Shown one piece after another: positions 1 through 12,389 of a stretch of 64,000 nt of DNA. Every line of letters starts with the position of its first letter. Within the stretch, counting starts at the first letter, position 1. This DNA comes from Zopfochytrium polystomum (Eukaryota > Chytridiomycota > Chytridiomycetes > Chytridiales > Chytridiaceae). A program made the position numbers and the translations under genes. A model generated the notes under the pieces. The model was not told the DNA's origin. It ran no database searches and was given only the letters and a program-made list of their open reading frames with translations. The stretch spans positions 434,001 to 498,000 of the forward strand of contig JAIVFJ010000020.1 in assembly GCA_025765615.1 (NCBI GenBank), given 5' to 3'.

Positions 1-1834
1 TGTTTACGGAGTCTGCCCACGCTGCAAATACGATGATGCTCGCGGGGACCAATGCGATTCGTGCGGAAACCTGCTCAACGCGATAGAACTGATAAATCCC
101 CGATGCAAACTTGACGGCGCCACACCTATTCCGAAGGAGTCTGTGCACCAGTTTTTGAACTTGACCGATCTTCAGCCCGAGGTTGAGGCGTGGGCGAACA
201 AATCGAGCTTTGAAGGTATTTGCTTCAAATTTCCTTCTTTCGCAACGTGAATCATCTCACGCAGAAAAACCCACCCTTTTTTCCCCCTAAAGGCAAATGG
301 TCTTCAAACTCGATTAACATTACAAACTCGTGGCTGAAAGAGGGATTAAAACCGAGATGCATCACCCGCGACCTGAAATGGGGTGTTCCAGTTCCGAAAG
401 CAGGATACGATAGCAAGGTCTTTACGTGTGGTTTGACGCGCCAATTGGGTAGGAATCACACGAAACGTTGTATGGTCATGGAATTTTCCTTTTCTAACCG
501 AAATCACAACCCTCTCACCTGCCCCATCCAGCTATTTGTCCATCACGGCAACTTACACTCCCGAGTGGGAAAAGTGGTGGAAGAATCCCGAAAACGTCCG
601 TCTTTACCAGTTCATGGGCAAGGACAACGTTCCTTTCCACACTGTCTTGTTCCCTTCTTCGTTGATGGGAACGGGCGAGTCGTGGACTCTGCTGCATCAC
701 CCTTTCCACGACAGGTACGTTTCAGGGATGGTAGGCGAAGGGGGCGGTTTTCTTGATTCCAGCTTTGTGTGCTGACGCTGATTGTTTGGGCAGAGTATTT
801 GCAGTACGAGGACAAGAAGTTTTCAAAGTCTCGGGGTATCGGAGTCTTTGGAAACAACGTGGCCGAATCTCAGATTCCATGCGACGTCTGGAGATACTAC
901 CTCCTCTCGAATCGGCCAGAGTCGGCGGACACCCACTTTGGCTGGGAAGCGTTCCTGACGGCAAACAACTCGGAGCTTCTTGCGAACCTCGGAAACCTCG
1001 TCAACCGCGTGATGAAGTTTGCCACAGCGCGCTACAACCGCGTCGTGCCCGCCCACCCGCATTCCACCTTTTCCGACGACGTTGACCGGGCCTTTGTCGA
1101 AAAGGTCAACACGCTCCTCGTGCAGTACCTCGACAACATGGAGTCGGCCAAGTCTCTCTCCGCGCCGGCCTGCGCACAGCCATGGAGATTTCCTCGGCGG
1201 CGAACGGGTACCTGCAAGAAAACCGGCTCGACAACAAGCTGTTTGACTCGCGGCGCGACCGCTGCGACGCCGTCATCAACCTCGGCGTGAACGTCTGCTA
1301 CCTCCTCTCCTCGCTCGTCGCCCCTTCCTCCCCGTCACCAGCCAGGGCATCCTGCGCCAGCTGAGCCTCCCTGTGCGCCGCATCACGGACACGTGGAGCG
1401 GGCGCGACGTCCGCGGCGGACACGCCCTCGGCAAGGCCGAGTACCTGTTTGCCGAGATCAAGCTGGAGCGCGCCGCGGAGCTGCGGGCAAAGTACTCTTG
1501 GCAGCCAAGCGACCGACGCGGCTGCAACGGCGGCGGCTGCGGCGGGCAAGGGCGGCAAGGCGGCAAAGGGCGGCAAGAGCAAGGACAAGGACAAGGCGGG
1601 TGTGGTGCGGCCGCCGCTCCGGCGCTGCTGAGCCAGGCGCCGGCGGGCGTCGAGAAGACGGCGGCGATCGCGGCGCTCGAGGCGGCGGTCAAGGAGCGGG
1701 CCGAGGCGGTGCGCAAGCTCAAGGCCGACAAGGCAGCCAAGGACGACGTGGTTGCGGCCGTCGCGGAGCTCAACGCGGCAAAGGAGAAGCTGACGAGGGA
1801 GGTCGAGGCCGCGTTGGCGGCCGTCAAGATTTGA
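1..1834 (+). CDS. MES1: Methionyl-tRNA synthetase, cytosolic type (5' partial, frame-broken)
   Basis: Charges initiator and elongator tRNA-Met with methionine in the cytosol. The window opens inside the class I catalytic core: a zinc-knuckle segment with [14 protein letters not shown] and CDSCG pairs, then YVWFDAPIG (about 424-448), [13 protein letters not shown], the [12 protein letters not shown] signature (KMSKS loop, about 820-850) and the anticodon-binding helical domain ending near [11 protein letters not shown]-terminal WHEP-like tRNA-binding helix pair ([14 protein letters not shown], about 1710-1755) follows a Lys/Gly/Ala linker; stop at 1832-1834. Introns fit about 217-285, 449-531 and 715-793. 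The reading frame breaks at least six times (near 420, 700, 1160, 1322, 1498, 1605), several at T, C or CT runs; restoring one base at each gives the family sequence, so sequence error is likelier than a pseudogene. Identity is very secure; exact exon edges are not. Confidence 0.93.
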
Positions 1835-2057
1835 GTTTTTTGAGTTGCGAGGGAGTGGGGGGTTTGGGCGGAGGTGCCTGGGTTGGTCCGGAACGTGTGC
1901 CCTCCGGTTTTGAACGACATTTTTTGTTTGCTTCCTTTTCGTGTTGCCCATCACCCCAACACTTTTTTCCATCATCTTTTCAAGTGTTTTTACTATTCTG
2001 ACTATGGGAACGAGAAAGAAAGGAAAATCACCAAAAAGCTATACCAAAAGCCACAAA

Positions 2058-2094
<37 letters not shown>

Positions 2095-2543
2095 CGTCGT
2101 GCTTTGCCCGCAGGCACATGCGGTTCGAGATTGTGGGTGGGGGAAAGATGGAAGTTGTACGCAGGCAGATCGAGGATGTCTTTTCTTTCGTATAAAAGAA
2201 AAAAAAAAAGCATTACCGTATTACGAGAAGAGGGGGTACAAATAGGCAAAAAAAGATTCATGCAAGCCAGGGGCGCGGGGAGAGAGAGGGAAGGACACAA
2301 AAAACAAAACACGCAACAGCAAAGGTGGGAAGAGGCCCGCACGGGGAAGAAGGAGCGAATGAAGTTAAATGACGCCTCGATCGCAACTTTCTTTCTCAAG
2401 GTACACACACATAAACAAACCCTCACTTACGCAAGCCCACTCGGACTCAAAACTCGCGCGCGCGCGCGCACACACACACACGCACACACACACACACACA
2501 GTAAACCACGCACAACGAAAAAATGAAAGAAAAAAAAAAAATA
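1835..2543. other. Intergenic region between convergent genes, with A-run and CG/CA microsatellite
   Basis: No gene is seen. The stretch holds a roughly 33-bp A run (about 2060-2092), a second short A run near 2200, and an alternating CG then CA tract at about 2457-2501. MetRS on the left and the hydroxylase on the right both end here, so this is a shared 3' flank. Confidence 0.7.
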
Positions 2544-2958
2544 CTAGCCCCGGTGACTCTCGTGAGGACGGTGTCTCCTCCACCACGCCCCCCCTTCTTC
2601 ACTTTTCCTCGCCACCGGCGGCCGCCGCCTCATCCTCCACCACCACCACCTACCACCACCACCTCCAACTCGCCGCCGCCGCCTCATCGCGTACGCCGCC
2701 TCGTACGCCTCCAGCCCGGCCGTCCGTCCCGTGCAGCCGGTCCAGCACGCCGAGCACGCCGTAGCACGCCGTGAACCGGTAGTGGTGGTAGTCGTGGCGC
2801 AGCGCGGAGCGCGCGGCCGAGAGCGGCAGCGCGTGGCCAGAGTGGTCCGACAGCGTGTTTGTGATTGCCCTTTGCGGTGTTGTTTGTTGTTTGTTGTTGT
2901 TGTGGTGGTGGTGGTTGGTTTTTTTTTTTTTGGGTTTTTGAGCGGGACGGAGGGGGAC

Positions 2959-2989
<31 letters not shown>

Positions 2990-3945
2990 AAAGAGAAAGT
3001 ACTTACGATGAAGATCCAGACCCAGTAGGTGAAGAGGTGCGCGCGCATTAGTAGTGGGCCGGCGACGAGTGGGACCAGGTTTGAGAGGAAGTGCTGGGTG
3101 GTGCGGTGGGGTTTGTTTGGTCGTCAGGCCGGGAATGCACAAACAAGCACGCATAGCGCGTTCACAAACACACACACACACACACCTCGACCGGATGCGC
3201 GTACGCGGCGACGGCGGCCATGGGCGCGGCAAACTCGTGGTGGATCTTGTGGACGTGCCTGTACAAGCTCGGGTGGTGGAGCAGCCTGTGGACGTAGTAG
3301 AACAGCACCTCGACGGCGACGGCGCAGCCGGCCAGGTCGCGCAGCAGTCGTGCGGGGGACGGCAACGCTGCCGCAGCACCACCACCACCCGCGGGCCACA
3401 GCGGCGCGATGGCGTAGCTCGCGGCGAGGTTGACGCCGGCAAAGTTGAGGAGAAGCAACGGCAGGGCGCGCAGGTAGTCGCGCGGGCGCGGGCGGCGGGT
3501 CGGCTGGAACTTTGTGGCGGCGACGGCGGGAGGGACGCCCAGGAGGTCGAGGGGGAGGAGGAGGAGGGAGAGGGAAAAGTAGAGGGTGAAGACGTAGGAG
3601 GTTGTGAGGACGACGTAGAGCTGGGTGGGGTGTTTGTTTGTTTGTTTGTTGTTTTTTTTTGGTTAGTGGGAGGGCGTTAGCGTTCGTCGTTTCGAGCCCG
3701 GACAGCAAGCCGTGGATTGGATCGGAGTGGACGGAAACTCTTCTTGCCTGCAGGTGCGAGCGGTCGGCGACGACGCGTTCGGCCCAGAAGCGGGCGGCGG
3801 CGTCGGACGAGACGAAGAGCAGGGCGGCTCCGACGATGACGGCCTGGCCAGCGTGCTCGGTCCAGGAGTGCGGCGGCGGCGGTGGGGGTGGGGGCGATGA
3901 GGACGAGGTCGACGAGGTCGACGGCGGGGAGTTGAGCGTTGTCAT
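2544..3945 (-). CDS. Fatty-acid hydroxylase / sterol desaturase family membrane enzyme
   Basis: Di-iron, ER-membrane hydroxylase of the FA_hydroxylase superfamily (ERG25/C-5 desaturase/FAXDC2 type); the substrate, sterol or lipid, cannot be told. Exons on the minus strand: 3748-3945, 3186-3620, 3007-3093 and about 2544-2868. The first exon starts MTTLNSPP and carries a Ser/Pro-rich tail before the first membrane span. All three histidine boxes are visible: HRLLHH and HKIHHEF in exon 2, and HDYHH in exon 4 after [16 protein letters not shown] follows as expected. Hydrophobic segments flank the boxes. The first intron appears to use a GC donor (CAG|GCAAG). The exon 3/4 join and the last residues (near 2690, G run) are each one base out of frame, so the C-terminus is uncertain. 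Introns contain CA repeats and a T run. Confidence 0.85.
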
Positions 3946-4596
3946 GTGTGCGTGTGAGGGAGTTTTTTCGTTTCTTCTCTTTCTTTCTCTTCCCGTTTGA
4001 GGCAATTGTCCGTCCCAAGCTGCACCTCGTTGTGTGACAATCACGCGACAGACAGAGAGCGAGGGAGAGAGAGAGAGACAGAGAGAGAGAGTGTGAGCGA
4101 GAGGCCACGGTTGATCTCCGCAGCATGCTCTGTCTGCCTGTCTGTCTCTCTGGACGATTTGCGCAATGCTCGGTGGCACTTTTCTTTCATTGAGTGTGTC
4201 TCTTTCTCTTCTCTTTTCCTCTAGGTTTCTTTTTCTGTTTTTTTTTTTTTATTGGCTCTTCTTTTTGCCAATTGGGGCATTGTAAAAAAAAAAAAAAAAA
4301 AAAAGCTCAAAAAAAAAATTTCGGCAGCAGTTTGGCCGATGGTAATATGGTGGATGGATCTGCTGACAAGGCGGCCCCGTAGTACATTTACGCCAACATT
4401 TGGTTCTCTCTTTCTCGTATGTCGGCAGTGAGTAGCGCATTCCGTCAGGGAAAGAACTCTGCCGTGTTGTTGTTCAAGTACCTCAACAGTTCGTGCATTC
4501 ACGCAATTGCGTGGCGACGAGAAGCGGTTTGGATTTTTACAACTGGGATTTACCCTAAACTGTTGGAATTCTACACACACGCAATCCAGAAAAGAG

Positions 4597-4628
<32 letters not shown>

Positions 4629-5380
4629 GCAACGCTGATTGTCCATTTTCCGGCGAGTTTCATATTATTTATAACCTACTTGCCTTCCCGTAAAACCAGT
4701 ACCATGATGGCTTTCATCGCACAGAGTTCCAACAGACAATTACGAATGCGATTTAAGCGCCTTAAATGAGAATCACTGGATCTCAAGTGAAGCGCTTCCA
4801 CAACCTTCTTTGGGTAAATGCTTTGTTGGACTTATCATGTCTCATCCACGCTCTAGCTTCCCGGTTATATCACTGATAAGCCAGTTTTGGAGAAAGAGCC
4901 GACCCTGTCGCTGTTTGTCCCAAATTGTTCAACCTTTTGTTTGACTTCATTAGAATCGTTCATTTCGTCGAATTACCTGTTCCCTCTTCGTCCATTGTGT
5001 ACAAGAAAGAGGGTAATCTTCGTGACTGGGCTCCCGCTTCTAAACGGGAAATGAGTGACTGGAGCAGCAAAAGAAAGAAAGCCGACGCGGAAACGCTGAA
5101 GTTTCGTGCCGGATCGGGCTGCGGAAAGTGTGTGGCCCGTAGTGGAAATTTGGAAACCGAGGCTGCTTGCCTTACAAGCACCTTCAGCACACATCCTTAC
5201 TTTTCTCTACTGCGCCACCCTGGCGACCGCTGGGTTTCACTCACTCACGACGGATGGCCACTTCCCCCGAAAGTGACACCTTCCAAAAACGGGAGGAAAA
5301 AAAAAGGATTGGGAATTCAATTCATTCGTCTCCACGCGCGCGCCCCGTCGTCCCTCTTCTCCATCTCGTCCTCGTCCTCC
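3946..5380. other. Intergenic region with purine and A-rich tracts
   Basis: No coding sequence is supported. It contains a GA-rich patch (about 4055-4100), A runs at about 4283-4303 and 4598-4623, and T-rich patches. It should hold the promoter of the hydroxylase gene (left end) and the 3' flank of EMC4 (right end). Confidence 0.6.
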
Positions 5381-5815
5381 TCAGAACGCGATGCCTCCAG
5401 CCGAAAACTCGAGCACCTGCGTAGGGTGCGGTAAGGGGAGCCGGGAAAAAAAAAAGGTTGACACTGGGAGCTTAGCTACAGTTCCCCAATCGTCGAAACA
5501 CAAAGTAGAAATAAAAAGATAAAAAAAAGAAACAAAACTTCCTCACGCACCTTCTTGGGCTCCAGGAACGCCAGCCAGTCCGACTGCGCCGTCGGCAGCA
5601 GCCCCATCGACCCGCACTTGTATACGCCCAGCCCCATCGTCAGGATCTGCGCCACGATAAACACCAGCTTCGGCACGAGCAGCGGGTCCGACAGGATTGC
5701 CCCGAGCCCGCCGCTGCTTGCGCTACCGCTCGCACCCGTGCTGTTACTACTAGCGCCGTCGCCGCCGGCTTTCCGCCGAATGTCGAATTTTTCAAACGCT
5801 GTGTGTTGGACGAAA

Positions 5816-5850
<35 letters not shown>

Positions 5851-6690
5851 AAGAGCGGAGAGGAGTTAAAACTCTTCACACTTACACAAACAAGTATAGC
5901 CTCGTAAAATCCAAAAAATTAAAAACTTCACCTTGCGGGAGGCTCAGCATGGCCTTCGCGGCGTTCCAAAAGAGCATGACCGTCACGAGGATCGAAAAGA
6001 TCTGCACGCTGTTACCGCTCATGTACAGCATGAACGCGTTCATGGGAATCGACTTGAGCGGGGCGAGCGCAACGTCCCACGATTTCTGCGTTTTTCAGGG
6101 AGGGGTATTGGCGGTTGGGGTTGGGGGGCCTGTTAGTTCATATGTTTGTGCGAAACAAAAAAAAAAAAATGCAAATTCAATGAGAGTTTCTTTTTTCGTC
6201 TCACCTTGAGCTTGAGGTTGTTTAAGTTCATCTGGTGGTTGGGATCCTCCTCCGTCTTGGCTTTCTAATGTCGTTCGAAATTGATAAGAAGTTGACGAAG
6301 TATACGAGGAAATAAAAGAAAAAAAGTTCGGCATTTACCGATCCGCCGCGGTGCGACGAGTCCGACGACGCGAGGGCGAACCCGCGCGGGTCCAGCTTGC
6401 CGTTCGACTTTTTGCTGGGGGAGGGAAGGGGAGGGGGAGGTGAATCGGCAGGAACGATGAGGCCGAAAATCAAGCATGCGATCACGCCCCGATTGTAAGC
6501 GGGCAACGAGGCATTCGAGATTGCGAGGGCGAGTGGCGCGTGATACGCAGACTGCTAGGTTCTTCACCGGCGCTCCGGCAGTCGAATGCGCCCTGCCTCC
6601 CTGGCCTCGACGATGTCGGGGTAAGCCTGGTCGTGGTTGGTAGTTTTACCTGGATTGGTCGAGAGAGCTGAAGTCGAATCGCGCGGACAT
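5381..6690 (-). CDS. EMC4: ER membrane protein complex subunit 4 (EMC4)
   Basis: Subunit of the EMC insertase, which places moderately hydrophobic and tail-anchored membrane proteins in the ER membrane. Six exons join cleanly: 6650-6690, 6339-6414, 6205-6264, 5932-6085, 5551-5798 and 5381-5416, giving 204 residues, close to animal and fungal EMC4. Family motifs are plain: KKSWDVALAPLKSIPMN, NAFMLYMSGNSVQIFSI, then GVYKCGSMGLLPTAQSDWL and the C-terminal EFSAGGIAF, matching the end seen in human EMC4. The start MSARFDFSSLDQS is the only ATG that fits the exon phases. A Gly/Ser/Ala-rich insertion lies between the membrane segments (exon 5). The intron between exons 4 and 5 holds a roughly 30-bp A run. 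No frame breaks, unlike several neighbours. Confidence 0.92.
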
Positions 6691-6851
6691 TGTTGCGGGC
6701 AGAAGAAGGGCCACAAACACACACTACTAGTTTTCCTTGGTGTCAAGTGTTGACACGGTCGCAAAGAAAGTGAGAAAGTGAGACCAGACCCACTTTCAAC
6801 AAATATTCAACCGCTTTGTTCCTCTCACATTTTCCCCCAACTCTCCAACGG

Positions 6852-9800
6852 TCACTTTGGCCCGCTACCCTGCGAGCTGCTGCGACTGCTGGCACTGCCC
6901 GCGCTCCCAGGCCGCGCGGCCTTCTTGATCCGCTTGGCCCCCGTAATGGCGCCTGCCGGTGCTGCTGGCGGCGTCGCTGACGCCGCCGCCGACGACGTGG
7001 GCACCGCCCCGACTTGCGCTGTCGCACCGTTGCCACTGCCGCTGCCACCGGAGCGCCCAGCTCCGCCGCCGGGTGCGCTCCGCCGCCCCGGCGACGGAGA
7101 CGGTGCGGTCGACGCCATCGGCACTGGGGGCAGGCTTACAATTGCTGGGTACAGGGGGGAGAGCGTTTGGATGAGCATCGTGCCGGGGACGGAAAGAGGA
7201 AGAGGACAACCAGCCAGCTCACCGTTCAGATTCGTCAGGCTCACTCTAGCCGCGCCGGACCCGTGCAGCTGCGGGTTGTGGTTCACGCGCGCCGTCGCCG
7301 GCAAGCTCGTTCCCGGCCCTGTACCGCCGGAGGCCCCCGCCGGCCGCGGCGACGACGGCGACGCCGGCGCTGACGACGCCACCGACGACGCGCGCGAGTG
7401 GCCCGCCGACGCGCCCCCCGCCGGCGTCGCCGCCCCGCTCCGCCCGCCTGGAGGCTTCGTGACACCGGCGCCCGTGAACGACATGGTCTTGATCGACGAC
7501 CGCCGCCCGCTGCTGCTGCCCGCCGACGCCGTGCTCATCACGGACTCGGCGCGCGACGGCACGCGCGATATGGGCGCCGACGGCGCCGCGATGTTGTGCT
7601 GCCGCGTTTGAGTGGTGGGGTATCGGCGTAAGCATAAACGGTGGAGAAGACCCGAACGAGCGCCTCTCACACAGACAAACACACACACACACACACACAT
7701 ATACACACGCACACGCACACGCACACACCACCACGCGCTCACCTCCGCAAACAAGGCCGGCACCCTCGCCATCGCGTCAGGAAACTGCTCAAGCACCCGC
7801 AAAAGCTCCGCGTGCACCAGCCCGCCCAAGTCGCGGCACTCGCGCAGGCGAAAGTCCAGCTCGTCCGTCGACAGCCGTTCCAGCGCCGTCGCGCCGCCCC
7901 CGGCCGCCTTGCGCATCTGCCGGTTCGCAGATACCGCGTGCTTGAACGCCCGGTCCCGCTTCGCCGTCTGGTCCGCGACCTCGCGGTCCAGCGAGGAAAG
8001 CTGCGCGTCTAGCGCGGCCACGACTTGCTGCTTGATCGACTCTTCCGAGACGCTGTTTGACAGCGTGCGCTCGAGCGCCGTGAGCGCTTGCTGCAGTGTT
8101 TGGATCTCGTGACGTTTCACTTTGTAGCGCTCCATGGCTGCCCGGTATTGCTGTGTATGAGACGGGGAGGTGGAAACCCAGTTAAGGAGTCTGCGGTTTG
8201 CGGCTTAGACTTGGTGTCAATCGACCTGCGTACCTGCTCAAGCATTTCCTTGTGCTGCACATCGGTGGCGTTGAGCTCCGCCTTGTACAAACTGAAGGAG
8301 GTAAAAGCGGCGAGAATAGAAGGAGCGGTGAGGTGGACGTAAAGCGTCAGCACCGTAGAGAGGGGCGGGGTAGCGAAGCCAAACAACAAAAAAAAGAGAA
8401 AAAAAAACCCCCACTCACTTCATCCGATAATCCTCGTTCCGGTCATTCATCATCTTGAGAGTATTCTCCAGCGCCTTAATCTCCCTCTCCGCCTTGCGAA
8501 TCTTCGCGTCCAGCTCGTCCCCCTCCCGCTGCAGCGCCTCCCGCTCCTGCGCCGCCCGAATCACATAGTACGCCTGCGAGTGCTCCTCCCCCGCGCCCTC
8601 CTCACCTCCGCCGTCCTCCGCCGGCGCAAATTGCGTCATCAGAATCTCGTACCGCCGCCGCAGCTTGTCCACCTTTCCCAGCTGCTCCCGCAGCTCCGCG
8701 CTCGCAGAGTGCCGCTCCTCCTCCGCGTTCTTCACCTGCAGCCGAAGCATGTCGTTGTGGATCGCGATCTCCTTTGTCCGCTCTTCCAGTGCGAGGTGCA
8801 GCTGTACGTGCCGCGTTTCGAGGGTGAAGACCTGCGGGGGAAAGAAGAGGGGGAAAACGAAAAGGGTGTGTGAAGAAGTATTGCGCGTGGTCAGGGGAAG
8901 CGAGCAATAAAATGGGAAGCATGGCAGTGTACAGTTCTTTGTTTTCCACCTCCTCGACAACAGCCATTACCTCGTCGGCTCTCGCGTTCAAGAACGCCCT
9001 CAGCTTCCGCAGCTCCAGCCGCAGAATGTTCTCGTCGACCATCAGCTCCTCCTTTTCCTTGATTTTCGCGCTCAGTTGGCCTCCCTGAAAAAAGAAAGGA
9101 AACGGCCGTTTCAAAAGGGAACAAATGCCAGCGACGCAAAAGCCGAAAACGAAACGGGGCGAGAAAGACGGGGTCGAAATGCACGAACCGCGCTTTCCGT
9201 GTAGAGATTCAACTCCTCGATGCTCTCCACCACCGAGTCTTGCTCCTTTTGAAGGTTCGCCAGCTTGCGCTTCGCCTGCCTGTCCCGAGTTGGAACAGAA
9301 ACGTGAAAAACTGGTCAAGCGCCTCCGCCGAAGAGCCTCCCCCCATGTTTCGACAACACCCCTACCGCAAATCCTCCTGGGACCTCTTGAGCTGCACGTT
9401 TAATAGGTTAAACTTTTTCGTCTGCTCCTCCAACTGTGTGTTGAGCTCGTCGATCTTTTTAAGCAGAATTTCCTTCTCTTCGTCGGTTCGGTCACCCTAA
9501 CGTTTGGAGGGAGGGAAACAAAAATATAATCCCGGAGCAAAGGTCAGTTTAGCACCGGGCAAACGATAGGGACCACAATCCTGTTCAAGAAAACTTTCTT
9601 TTGAAGGCGCTTCCCGTACCTGAGCTCGCCGCACTTTCCTTTCAAGCTGTTGAATCTGAAACTCCTGCGCATACAGAAGCGCTTGTTGCTTGAGCGCTTC
9701 TTGGTCCAACCTGTGCCGCCACGCGCGTCAGCCCTCGCGTTGCCCCTTACTTTCCTATTCTTCCGACAAAATCCCTCTTACTTGTGCACGGTGCCTTTCA

Positions 9801-11956
9801 GGTTCTTCAGCGCGGCTTCGCTTCCGGTGATTTCCGCGGCAAGGTTTTTCTCGTCTTGCTTCAGGCGAAAGAGCTCTTGCGTCCTTTTGAATTCTAGTTG
9901 TTTGGTTCACGAGTTTTTCCAAAAGCCATTTCGTTTTGTTAAAGTGGAGGGAAAATGAAGGCCAGGAAACAAATGCCGGTAACGTTAGAAGTGGCTCACG
10001 GAAGGGAGTGGAAGGAAAGAAAGCTTGGCTCAACGTTGTTCTCGAAGCAGCTTGAGCTCTCGGTCGAGTTCCTTGTTCTTCCACTCCTCCGCTCGCAGAA
10101 TGGCCTCGAGCTATTATTGGGGGGCGCACGCGAAGTGAGACGATTTTAGCCCCGAAAAAAAAAAAAAGCGGGGATGCCGTTGTGTGTACCTCTGCGGCCT
10201 TGGCCTCCATCGTCATTGTCGTATCCATGACCCGCGCAAGCTTCTCCTTCATTTCCTGCTTCTGCCCGTTCGTTCGTCCGAGCCGCTCCTGCTTCTCGAT
10301 GAGGTCGTTCTTCAGGTTGACGATTTCCGCGCGCTGGTTGGTCAGGTCCGTTGCTCCTGTTTAAAGGAAGGAAGGCGGGGAGAAAGAAAGAAAGGTAGAG
10401 AAAAGTCGTTAAGCACGGGGTCTCGGCGAGCAGTGTCTCGGACGGACCTTTCGTGACTGTGCTCTTCAGCGTGTCGGTTTCGTTCTGGAACTGCGTGAGG
10501 TTCGCCTGTGCCTCCGTTAGCTCCAGGCTTGTACCGGTGCGAATTTTCAATTATGGCAAGAGAAAATTGAGCCGCTGCGTTTAGACCAGCGAGAGGCAGT
10601 GGACGGGGGAGATGCTGTGTCCCACGCTCCCTTCCGGCCTGAACCGTTTGCTTACCGGTATTTGCTGACGTGTCGGTCGCACGTCGCGATGCGCTTCTCC
10701 GTTTCGACGTTGTCGTGCTTCTGCTGATCTAAGAAGGCCTGTTTCTCTGCAATGACGCTTTGCTTTGCGTTGATTTCGTCCTGGTCCGTTGCGACATGGG
10801 TTAGATTTTTCGAAAGCGAGCGAAGGAATTCCCCGAGCTTACTTTGGTTTTCTGGTATACTTCCTGATGTTGTAGAATCTCCTCGTCCCGCTTTTGCATC
10901 GTCTTGATTGCGTTCTCCCACTGCTGGATTAGTTCGTGCCGCTCGGCGTGCAGCCGCCTGAACGCCTCCGTCGTCTTTTCCAGCTCGATTTGCGTCACTT
11001 GCGTGTCGGTGACCTGGCCCCGCGCGCGTATGTTACAGAACCATAACTTAGACCGAACCCTTCCTCCCCCCACACCAGGAAAAGAACGACAGCGGGAAGG
11101 CAGTCTCACCTCGGCACTCAGGCTCGCCTTCTTCCTGTTCACCTCCACCGTCAGCTTTTCAATCGCGAGACTGAGCTCCTTGATCCGCATGTTGTCCTCC
11201 TTGGTGTACTTCATCAGCGCAAAGCTGTCCTCCTCCTTCTCCGTCTGCACCCGCAGCCACTCGTCCAACTCTTCCTTCTCCATTTTGAGCTCGGCGCGGA
11301 TGGATTCAATCCGCTCGTTGCCGCGGTAGATGTTATTCTGGACTGCGTTCAGCTAGATTTTGGGTGTGGCGGCGGAGAAATTCCGTTTGTGGGGAAAAGC
11401 GAGAAAAAAACCTCCTCGTTAACAACTTGTTCTAACATTTGGATGCATTCGTTACCTGATCGGTAATCTCTGCGATCTCCTTCTCCATCTTTTTGATTTC
11501 CAACGCAAGCCTCCCGCATTCGCGTTCCGAGACCTGCTTGAAATGCTCCTCTGTCTCGATCTGTCGCAGCTTGGCGTCGTAGATGGCCTAACAGGGACAA
11601 ATCAACAATCACCAAGAGCTCTGCGCGCAGCTCGAACCGGGCAAGCACAAACGCCCGGGAGCTACAATTACCTGTGTATGGTGGAGCTCCTGCTGGACGT
11701 TGCGCAAGTGCGACGCCATGGCGTCTGCGCGGGACGAGTTGTCATCGAGAACGGCGAGGAGCCCCGTTAGCCGAGACTCCTTCTCGTGGATCTGTGCGGG
11801 CGTTGGCGCATTTCAAACCGGGTCAGGTAACGAGGAAGCGTGCGTTGGCTGGAGGAAAAGGTGCGTCTAATTGAGTAAACATCTTGCCTCTTTCGCTACG
11901 CGCTTGTTAGTCTCATTTGCGAACGGCGGGAGGCTGCTCTCGTCGTAGCTGAGCAT
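6852..11956 (-). CDS. CCDC39: Coiled-coil protein CCDC39 / FAP59 (axonemal 96-nm ruler)
   Basis: With CCDC40 forms the 96-nm molecular ruler on doublet microtubules that positions inner dynein arms and radial spokes. About 12-14 exons on the minus strand encode nearly continuous coiled coil. Diagnostic stretches: ASHLRNVQQELHHTQ near the N-terminus; RHELIQQWENAIKTMQKRD (about 10,900); ALKQQALLYAQEFQIQQLER (about 9,680); and the strongly conserved LRRRYEILMTQF, QAYYVIRAAQEREALQREG and IKALENTLKMMNDRN block (8,450-8,640). A low-complexity Ser/Gly/Ala tail (6852-7620), typical of the family, ends at 6852. The start at 11956 (MLSYDESSLPPFANE) is chosen because residue spacing to ASHLRNVQQEL matches animal CCDC39; exon 1 (11888-11956) ends at a GC donor. 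Divergent from CFAP74. Presence implies a motile flagellum. Confidence 0.93.
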
Positions 11957-12389
11957 CTTTCGTGCTGTTTTGGACAAATCTCGCCCAAAAATGTTGTTTT
12001 TGTTCGCTTCATTGTAGTTTTTGCAATTTTTTCAGAGATGAGCTTTAGCGGAACTGATGAGTGAGAGCTATCAAACGATCCCCCTGCCAGTGTTGCTTTA
12101 TTCAGGGCGGCCATAGTCATGATAGTCGATGTTGCTCTGCTCGTCTTGTTCAGATCCCCCCTTACTGATTGGCCGCAAAGTCTCCTCGGCTTTAGCTCCA
12201 AGCTCTCGTCAAGCTGTTGTCAGCACAGCATTACTGCTCGGAGAAGTAGCTCGAAGCAGCCTTCCGAAGGCTGGATCGAGCTACGAGATGCCCCACGCAA
12301 GCGCATCGCACGCAGTGTTGGACCGCACCAATCTGATCCGAAACTTGTCTCAAAAAAAATTGTCAGGTCTGAGTCCTCCTTGACCAGCC
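11957..12389. promoter_or_regulatory. Shared intergenic (bidirectional) promoter of CCDC39 and CFAP74
   Basis: 433 bp separate the start codons of two divergently transcribed axonemal genes, so both promoters must lie here or overlap upstream exons. An inverted CCAAT core (ATTGG) sits near 12167. I looked for an RFX X-box (GTNRCC-spacer-RGYAAC) and did not find a convincing match by eye. An inverted GCTCGAAGCAG/CTGGATCGAGC-like patch lies around 12245-12290. Confidence 0.5.

Noticed and set aside
3124..4179. 351-codon minus-strand open frame
   Set aside because: It reads through the hydroxylase exons in the wrong frame and through an intron; composition is Pro/Arg/Thr-rich low complexity, and the histidine boxes are in another frame.
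8602..9318. 238-codon minus frame beside the CCDC39 exons
   Set aside because: Shadow frame of CCDC39; the neighbouring frame contains the conserved YEILMTQF and QAYYVIRAAQE blocks.
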